From: Petrosia ficiformis
Lineage: Eukaryota; Porifera; Demospongiae; Haplosclerida; Petrosiidae
Direction of reading: 5' to 3'
Assembly (NCBI GenBank): GCA_947044365.1
Contig: OX345636.1
Coordinates: 21,430,548-21,494,547 of the forward strand
DNA length: 64,000 bases
In this document: one piece after another, positions 56,936-64,000 of the stretch
Numbering within the stretch: position 1 is the stretch's first letter
Layout of the letters: each line of letters starts with the position of its first letter
Made by a program: the position numbers and the translations under genes
Notes under the pieces: model-generated
What the model saw: only the letters and a program-made list of their open reading frames with translations
Told to the model about the DNA's origin: nothing
Databases searched by the model: none

Positions 56936-57347
56936 GTTTGTGAGTCTGTACTGTGTAGTCATGTATGATGTCATATAATTTACATCAGTATAATATGGAA
57001 ATTGATAGAGTGGTGGAAAATGTCCTTGAGGAATTTAGTACCAGCAAATGGTTGAAAAGTATCCCAAACTTTGTTATATATTGTTTAATTTGTTAGTGCA
57101 CTTGTGTATCTCTTGTATGAATCTCAGCGATTGTTTGTAATTCGCTCATCAAGTGTATGTTTTGTAGTATACCTTCAACTGCTCCTAATTGTAATAATTA
57201 TGCTGAAAAGAGCCATCTTTATACTCAGAGTCCTAAACCACTTGTCATGTATATTAATGGTATCATCAGTTCATTTTACAACATATATAAGTAACCTTCT
57301 ACCTGAAAGATGAAACTAATTATGGCTGAATTTCTTTTCTTTTACAG

Positions 57348-57905
57348 TATGTCCTTTAATTGCTGATGTCATGTTGGTTGTTGATGGATCTCAGAGTATA
57401 ATGCCTGATAATTTTGATACTCTGATACAATTTGTTGTTAGAGTAACAAGACAATTTGATATTTCTCCTGAAGCAACTCGCATAGGTCTCGTACAGTTCA
57501 GTGATCGAAGTGACGTAGAAATTGGTTTGGGTACTATCACAGACGAGGGAGCATTGGAGACGGAAATTATGAATATCACGTACCAAAACGGTGGTGATAC
57601 GTTTACAGGAGTAGCAATTCGACAAGCTACCGATCAATTGCTGAATTCACCACAAGCAAGAAATGTGTCGAAACTTATGTATTTGTTCACAGATGGACAA
57701 CCTACTCGAAGAAATAATGCTGTTAGTGCTGGTGTAGAGGCACGTAATGAAAACATTACAATTACAGCTGTTGGAATAGCAATTACTGTTCAAGATGCTC
57801 TCAACATGATAACAGGAAGTAGCGATAGAGTATTGCTAGTTGAAACCTTTAGTGAAGAACTATTGAATGATATTATAGATGATCTCACTACACAATCTTG
57901 TCCCA
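57348..57905 (+). CDS. Gene C exon: von Willebrand factor A domain
   Basis: A 558-base phase 1-1 exon (acceptor TTTTACAG, donor GTATGT) encoding one whole VWA domain of about 186 residues. It opens CPLIADVMLVVDGSQSIMPD, where DGSQS is the D-x-S-x-S metal-ion-dependent adhesion site. The MIDAS threonine is in GGDTFTGVAI, and the further aspartate is in LFTDGQPT. All three MIDAS elements are present, so metal-dependent ligand binding is expected. Cysteines at both ends (VCPL and QSCP) probably form the usual closing disulphide. VWA domains in the extracellular matrix mediate adhesion; here the domain is inserted between two Calx-beta blocks. The single-exon, symmetric-phase structure suits domain shuffling. 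Confidence 0.93.
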
Positions 57906-58248
57906 GTATGTAATATACTACACACACGATACATATAATATTAAGAAGTATACTATGATATGTATGCAGCAAATGTGATATGTTATTACTACTGATCCAA
58001 TTTGTGTATGTCTCCATTGTAATTAATCATAATCATTAGTCATAATCTACACAGTACACTCCTGATGTTCATATTCTTAGTAAGGTAGTAATACTAAACT
58101 TCATAGGTAGATATGAATAATATTTTGACATTTTTTGTACAGCTGTTTTATGTGCATAGTTAAGTTGTATTTAAATTTCACAGTTGTTAAAATATTACAA
58201 TTATTGGAGCCTAACAATAAAATATCATATATTCTATTTTATCCACAG

Positions 58249-58395
58249 CTGTGGAGATATCATTCACTCAAGCAGATGTTAGGGTTAATGAAGACAATGG
58301 CACAGTTTTTGTTTGTCTGGAGAAAGACAGGCCAACTGTTCTTGACATAGAATTACAAGTGACTGCAAGAGAACAGAATCCTTCAGATGCTATCT
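58249..58395 (+). CDS. Gene C exon: N-terminal Calx-beta half
   Basis: A 147-base phase 1-1 exon: VEISFTQADVRVNEDNGTVF, VCLEKDRPTV, ending REQNPSDAI. Confidence 0.85.
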
Positions 58396-58549
58396 GTGAG
58401 TTTTCATGCTTGTTGATCACATGATTTATTACCTTTATGTATCCACATTTCCATAATTATATATCCATTATATATTAACTATTTATAATCTCTCCATCTA
58501 CAATGTATATTATACATTGTATTACATAAACATTTCATTGTATATATAG

Positions 58550-58756
58550 CACCCGGTGATTTTGATGCAGATACTATAAACATTACGTTTCCATCTGGAC
58601 AAAACAGAATATGTGTGGAGTTCAATATCACAGATGACCTCATATCAAGAGAGTTCACAGAATTATTTGAAGCAGAGTTTCGAATTACTTCAGATAGTAG
58701 ATTTGCAGTACCTGGACAGACACGAATGTCTACTGTTACTATCTTAGATGATGATG
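58550..58756 (+). CDS. Gene C exon: C-terminal Calx-beta half
   Basis: A 207-base phase 1-1 exon: PGDFDADTINITFPSGQNRI, VEFNITDDLISREFTELF, ending STVTILDDD. Together with 58249-58395 it makes a complete repeat. Confidence 0.88.
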
Positions 58757-60390
58757 GTATGTTGAGGTTGAACAATGAATCATTATGAAGCAAGACTGTA
58801 GACATGGGCATCCCTTCTCAGCTAGTATGGTCATCACTGCCTAAACATTAATTACATGTCCACAAAACATGTAATAGATATTGAATAGACAGCTATTGTA
58901 TTATGTTTGGTGTGCCACTGTCTCAGGTTGTTTTCAGCTTTCTATAGGCAAGTAGAAAAGATGACTTTCATATTCAGGTTCTTGTAACCATCTTTGTTCT
59001 AATGGCAAGCTGTTTATTTTTTTTGCAGCTTCTGTTTGTTTCAATGTAGAAATAACTAGTACAAATTATAAACGGGTGCCGTTGGGACGGTACCCTCGCC
59101 TACGTGGCAAAGTAATACAAACTATAATTTTTTTTCTAAATATAATATGCCAATTATCATTGCTCGTTTCTATGATCATATAATAATGAGAATGTTTACT
59201 TCAGATTGTTTAGTTTATGTGTATAGAACATATTAAGTTATAAAACTGTACTGGCATGTTAGTTTTTATAATAATATTATAATAGTTATATAATATAATT
59301 ATATTATATATATAATTATATATATATATAATTATATAAACTAACATGTCAGTACTTATTACTTTATAACTGAAAGATTTCAGTATGATTATACTAGTTT
59401 CTTCCTTGTCTATACGATAAGTCTTACATTTCAGTCTCTGTTTTATCTCAAAGAAGAAAAAAAGATCCTCAATTAGTCTTGTGAAATATTCCACAAAGAG
59501 AGCCTAGCAGGTCCTCAAAGCTGCTGACGACCTGACGTTCGAGTCACGTGCACAGCACATGACTTGACAAATTGAAATAGGCGGAGTTTGAAAGTAACGG
59601 AGAATGCTTGGAGCCAGTGCTCGATGTTGTAGCAACCAATACCCAAATTTTGTTTGCTTTTATGTAGTGCTTTGCTAGTGATAGTCATGATACAGGAGTA
59701 GTTATGTTTTGATGTGTCCAGATGCCTCCACGAGTCTTCTCAAGTCTGGAAACAGTAACCGTGAGTTATAAACATTGTGATAACTTTATAACCGAAAGGT
59801 TTTAGAAAAATTCCTACGTTATTTTTTTCCTTGCATAATTTGAAGTCTACCAGTACCCCTTTTGAAATGTCAATGTTTTTATTTTTCCAGAAAAAATGCT
59901 AACAGACACACACACACACAGACAAAACGATTACCGTACCCTTCTGCCTACGTGGCGAGAAATATTCATACAAATTATTACTGATCATGTGACCTGTGGC
60001 CAATCAGAATGCTGATAATACATCACATGATTGAACATTCAATCACTTATTGCACACTTTTGCGTACATTAAGTTAGTTATTGCACACTTTGCTCACCTG
60101 TACTAACGAAGCAACAGTGGAAGTTCACCAGATCATTAATAACTCACTTATAACACACTTGACAGTGCATTGTGTGTTTCAATGTAGCACTTTGGTGGTC
60201 AATAAAGGCCTAGTTTACAAAACGCACTCGCCTTCGGCTCGTACATTATGTAAACTCAACCTTTATTGAACCGCCCTCATGCTACATTTAAACACGTAAT
60301 CACAGTAAAGTGTGTTATAACTATTACGTATTGTTATAATAATGTTATTTCTACACATAATAACTCATCACATTTTGTTTGTCATTTTAG
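58757..60390. other. Intron with repeats
   Basis: 59060-59110 and 59930-59970 share TACC(C)TCGCCTACGTGGC-like words in the same orientation. 59730-59880 matches 13195-13350. 60173-60294 is a hairpin MITE listed separately. No coding signal. Confidence 0.55.
60173..60294. mobile_element. Hairpin MITE with GCCTTCGGC centre
   Basis: CAATGTAGCACTTTGG and TCAATAAAGGC are inverted in 60255-60292 around CTCGCCTTCGGCTCG. Confidence 0.8.
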
Positions 60391-60555
60391 AAGTGACAAC
60401 TACTCCAATGATAAACCCAGACACTGGAACTATTAATTATGTTGTTAATGAGAATGCTGGAGATGTGACTGTATGTTTGACGAAAGATCTTGTGACTGCT
60501 GAAGATTTCATAGTGACATTTATAGCACGAGAGAAAACACCACCTGATGCATTAT
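60391..60555 (+). CDS. Gene C exon: N-terminal Calx-beta half
   Basis: A 165-base phase 1-1 exon: MINPDTGTINYVVNENAGDV, then TVCLTKDL and FIAREKTPPDAL. Ends before GTAAG. Paralogue of 13808-13972. Confidence 0.88.
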
Positions 60556-60652
60556 GTAAGATTAGGGAAAATAGAATTATAAAATATTATATACAACATA
60601 ACTATAATGAGATATTATATATATATATATATATATATAATTATATATGTAT

Positions 60653-60768
60653 AGGTTATAACACCTTACGAGTGCTATATCAGATTTATAATCACTGAGC
60701 ACGAAGCCGTAGGCCTGAGGGCAAGGTGATTATAATTTTGATATAGCACGAGTAGGCATGTTATAATT
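60653..60768. mobile_element. Hairpin MITE with GAAGCCGTAGGCC centre
   Basis: GGTTATAACACC, GAGTGCTATATCAG and TTTATAATCAC are inverted in 60726-60768; AT-rich arms lie outside. Confidence 0.8.
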
Positions 60769-62890
60769 AATATATTTCACGAAAGACAAAAGTCTGATGC
60801 TTCTCCTACCTTTTTGTCAGTACTTTGGAGAAGGTAAGCGTTGTTTTCTTGTAGTCTGTTTCGACGGCAGGTTTTATATCTGACCACAGGGTGCTATATT
60901 TGATTTATAAACCTGTGGTTTACTTTGATGTTTCGCCGTATCGGCATATATATATATAATATATATATATATAATTATTTATTTCTATATCATTTTTAAT
61001 ATAATTATATATAATTTTATGTGTACTATAATATAGTATTAGTATATATAATTAAATATAAATATATATAACTGTAATATGTTATATTATATATCTATTT
61101 ATACTTTATACTGCCCATACCCTATTCTGACCAATCTACCACAGAAATGAGGGATATAACTGGTCTAGGTTTCCTTTGCATGTAGCAGTAAATTCAACCA
61201 ATCAGATCAATTGACATCACAGTTGTAATGCAGCACCTTGCTAAGCAACAATAATAGTAGATGCAGTGCCCTCGTTAGCAAAGAACACATTTGTGAAATA
61301 ATTGAACAATGAAAATATACCTAGGAGCTAATGCATGAAGGCTTGGACCAGCTTGTGATCTGATTGATAATAATGTGTTATATTCCTCAGGAAAGGAAAG
61401 TGCTTTCATAATGCCTTGTAAGGGGGCTTCAGGCTCTTCCCTTGGCACTTCCTTGGCTTTACTCAATCACTTTCCTTTCCCACATGATGCAATGGATTGC
61501 TTAAAATGATATTTCTAAATGTGTTATCAAACCTCACAATATATATAATGTTCCCAAGATAGTAATAAAAAAATAAAATAAAGTATTCTAAACTATATAG
61601 TTATACCAGTTAATAGATTATGCATCATTAAAATGGTGCAATCTCCTTGGTCAATTAGAAGGTTCTAAATGTCATACAATGAACAGAAACAAAGTTTGTT
61701 GTAAGGCTGGATCTGTTAAACTTTAGTAACTGAGAAAAACACTAAAGTGTTGGCATTGACTGCTGACTGCTGCCACTTGTAAAAACACTGTCCACATTAG
61801 TCATGAGACTGGTCTTCAGTGTTGCCCTCTACAAGACAAACACAATAAATTCAAAAAGAAATAATAGACAAAACATATAACTGTGCTTGTGTCGTAAAAA
61901 GCTGTAAAATTAACAGTACTGAATTTAGGCAAGTCAGAGACTTCATACAAACTATTTTTTAATCTATTTCATAATACCATACCCACATAGTAGAAGCTTT
62001 TCTTCTGTTCTATATAATACAAATAAGTGATTTTTATTTCTTCAAATTTTATTGCATTGCTGTATGTATAAAATATATATATTTTTTTCTATCAATGATA
62101 TGAGATGTGAACCCCAAGATAGTAGTCCAAGGCCGAGGGCTGCTATATTGGGGTGAAAGTTCCTACAGGTACAGTACATCAAAGAACACTATAGCTTTAA
62201 CAATTGCCTGAGTCCTGCATAAACTGTTATGTAACCCACATTATAACATATTCTATAGACATGAAAGGCACCTATAGCAATTAGTAATTGTTTGATCACT
62301 ATACAGACACATATCTGATCTTATCTGTTCCAGTCTCTCTTCATTGGATTCCTATACACAATATCTCTTCTCAATTTACAATTCAATTGCTCATGTTCAG
62401 CTGATACAATTTGTTATAAATTCATTATAGACAAACAGAAAGAATATTCAATCCAGATTTGATATAGTGCAAATTATCCTCTGTTGGTAGCTTTGAGTGC
62501 ATATTAAGCCTATTGTAGTGCAAATTAAGCCAATTGTATGTAAAAGAAAACAGCATTTGGTATGGCTGTCAGGTAGTAAGTTCCTAAAAGACAAGAAGTC
62601 ACAGATTTGTACTCCCACAAACGAGGTTCATTTAATTGAAGTATTCTACAAATAGTAATCCATGACTGTTTTTGTGTCTTGTATATATGCAGACCATTGC
62701 AAAACTCAAAATTGAATATTAAAGAATATAATGATTAGATGCATTTTAACCTACAAATTGTTTGTATAAAAACACACTATACTAACCTGTAGATGTAACG
62801 TAGATACTTAATGAGACCTACATGTATATTAAATATAACATGCATTTCTAAAACGTCCTCATAATTATAAGTTAATTGTGTTCCACACAG
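60769..62890. other. Long AT-rich intron without a recognised gene
   Basis: TATATA-rich at 60945-61110. The rest has only short ORFs. A short hairpin remnant (CCCCAAGATAGTAG...GGCCGAGGGCTGC) lies at 62112-62153. Confidence 0.6.
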
Positions 62891-63082
62891 CCCCAGAAGA
62901 TTTCACAGCAGACCAGATACAGGTGACGTTCCTTGCCAATGAAAACATGGCTTGTGCAACATTCACTATCATAGATGATACGATAGATGAAGTAGACGAA
63001 TCATTTGAGATATCATTCACTGTTCCACCTGATGTTACACCACCATCTACCAATCCAATGGTTACTATTATTGATGATGAGA
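62891..63082 (+). CDS. Gene C exon: C-terminal Calx-beta half
   Basis: A 192-base phase 1-1 exon: PEDFTADQIQVTFLANENMA, IDDTIDEVDESFEISF, ending VTIIDDE before GTAAGT. Paralogue of 1-131 and 14502-14693. Confidence 0.9.
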
Positions 63083-63244
63083 GTAAGTTAATTGTGTTCA
63101 GTATCTTATTTGAAAAATACAACAAACTACTAACAGATAGCAGATAGCTCATAAAGTCACTAGTATATTGTATAGCCATTACTTCAACACTAACATTTGT
63201 TACTTGTTCCTTCACATTTCACTATATTTTGTTTAATTAATTAG

Positions 63245-63394
63245 GTTTAAGTGTCCTTTTCACTGAACAAACTTACTCTGGTGAAGAAGGAGGGGTAACT
63301 GAAGTGTGTCTTGTGCTAAACAATCAGCTTGATATGGAAACCTCTGTTACATTGTCAATCAGTAATTCTGTTACAGGATATGATGATGCAGAAA
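63245..63394 (+). CDS. Gene C exon: N-terminal Calx-beta half
   Basis: A 150-base exon nearly identical to 304-453, as are both flanking introns. Confidence 0.88.
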
Positions 63395-63479
63395 GTGAGT
63401 TTGATTATTGCATGAATAATAGTAAAGTAAAAGAATAAATGATTGAAAATACATTTTTTACTATCATTATATCACTTAG

Positions 63480-63674
63480 ATGATGATTATTCTGGTGTGC
63501 TGACTGTCGTAACATTTGTACCTCCTAATCAGATGTCATGTTTTAATATCACATTCCCTGATGACACTGAATATGAATTTGACGAAGCAATAAAATTAAC
63601 AATTGATACTACTGGTAGTGGTTTAAATCCTGGTACTATTACTGAAGCTGATGTTATTATCACTGATGATGATA
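63480..63674 (+). CDS. Gene C exon: C-terminal Calx-beta half
   Basis: A 195-base exon identical in protein to 539-733; the intron before it is like gene A and the intron after it is like 56283-56424. Confidence 0.9.
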
Positions 63675-63816
63675 GTAAGATATAATTATATGAACATAAT
63701 AATAATATTTATAATTATACAGTTGTAGGGCATATACATGAATGCCTACACACACACAAATACACACACACACGCATTCAGCCACAGACTATTACTATTG
63801 TTACTTTTACATTCAG

Positions 63817-63972
63817 AACCACAAATCAGAGGTGATAATACGACAATATTTGAAAACAGAAGTCCAGTTCGTGTGTGTGTTGATTTAAGGGGAGCTACAC
63901 AGAGTACAAGCCAAGATTTAACAATCACATTTACTCCTCAATTGAAACTTTCAGCAACAAACCAAGCAACAC
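63817..63972 (+). CDS. Gene C exon: N-terminal half of next Calx-beta-like domain
   Basis: A 156-base exon nearly identical to 56425-56580, ending at GTAAGA; the partner exon lies beyond the window. Confidence 0.88.
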
Positions 63973-64000
63973 GTAAGAATATGAAATTGTATTTTATAAT

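Larger units (their letters stand above)
41193..64000 (+). other. Gene C: IgGFc-binding-like / Calx-beta / VWA cell-surface protein (continues past window)
   Basis: Gene model from phase 1-1 exons: 41193-42602, 43198-43329, 43688-43717, 43787-43996, 48009-48152, 51189-51389, (about 55664)-55758, 55861-56010, 56088-56282, 56425-56580, 56732-56935, 57348-57905, 58249-58395, 58550-58756, 60391-60555, 62891-63082, 63245-63394, 63480-63674 and 63817-63972. The order is a large N-terminal domain, at least two Calx-beta repeats, a second Calx-beta block, a VWA domain, and Calx-beta repeats that match gene A. By analogy with gene A, a membrane exon is expected to the right. No signal-peptide exon was identified upstream of 41193. 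The link across 51390-55663, where several mobile elements lie, is the weakest point; two genes are possible. Confidence 0.6.

Noticed and set aside
59040..59110. Possible exon around TCTGTTTGTTTCAATGTAGA
   Set aside because: Looks like a 3' splice site followed by a few coding-like bases but runs at once into a dispersed GTACCCTCGCCTACGTGGC repeat.
1..64000. CRISPR arrays, operons, bacterial regulatory sites
   Set aside because: Sequence is clearly eukaryotic with spliced genes; repeats are MITEs, microsatellites and duplications, not spaced identical repeats.
1..64000. tRNA and rRNA genes
   Set aside because: No cloverleaf with A and B box was found; the GGTTCG-like words inspected (24890, 31210) are in a MITE and a primer-binding site.

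Overview
Eukaryotic, AT-rich, intron-rich DNA, most likely from a demosponge. The basis is a tandem family of genes built from Calx-beta half-domain exons, with an IgGFc-binding-protein-type N-terminal domain and a von Willebrand A domain. This combination recalls sponge aggregation-factor-like and related cell-surface proteins. The species assignment is an inference; no rRNA, tRNA or mitochondrial marker was seen.

Layout. (1) 1-10941: the 3' part of gene A, with six visible exons ending in a transmembrane helix and a tyrosine-rich cytoplasmic tail. Its introns carry a 4.8 kb long-TIR DNA transposon (1027-5870, with a nested MITE) and a truncated DIRS retrotransposon (about 6229-9862, minus strand). 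(2) 11240-12361: a Ty3/Gypsy-type gag relic and a decayed Calx-beta exon region; much of it is duplicated at 23500-24560. (3) 13808-19252: gene B, a paralogue of A that has become a pseudogene (frameshift with stop, lost splice donor, frameshift in the membrane segment). (4) 19253-41190: intergenic DNA with a mini-hAT, several MITE families, microsatellites, a 0.62 kb tandem duplication and an almost intact BEL/Pao retrotransposon with apparently identical LTRs (30853-37212). (5) 41193-64000+: gene C, beginning with a 1.4 kb IgGFc-binding-like exon, followed by Calx-beta exons, a VWA exon at 57348-57905 and further Calx-beta exons running off the right edge. A TIR-flanked element carrying a broken RecQ-like helicase (54308-55663) abuts and probably truncates one Calx-beta exon. 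Whether everything from 41193 to 64000 is one transcription unit is not proven.

How the parts work together. Every intact internal Calx-beta, VWA and IgGFc-like exon is phase 1-1 and a multiple of three bases, so exons can be duplicated or lost without breaking the frame. The exon block at the right edge is nearly identical to the block at the left edge, and parts of it are instead nearly identical to a block inside gene C. The locus is therefore being reshaped by duplication and probably gene conversion. Gene A ends in a single-pass membrane anchor and a tail with YEEI and YEQI motifs spaced almost like an ITAM. I infer a family of adhesion or recognition receptors, possibly involved in self/non-self recognition; this is a hypothesis from architecture, not a demonstrated function.
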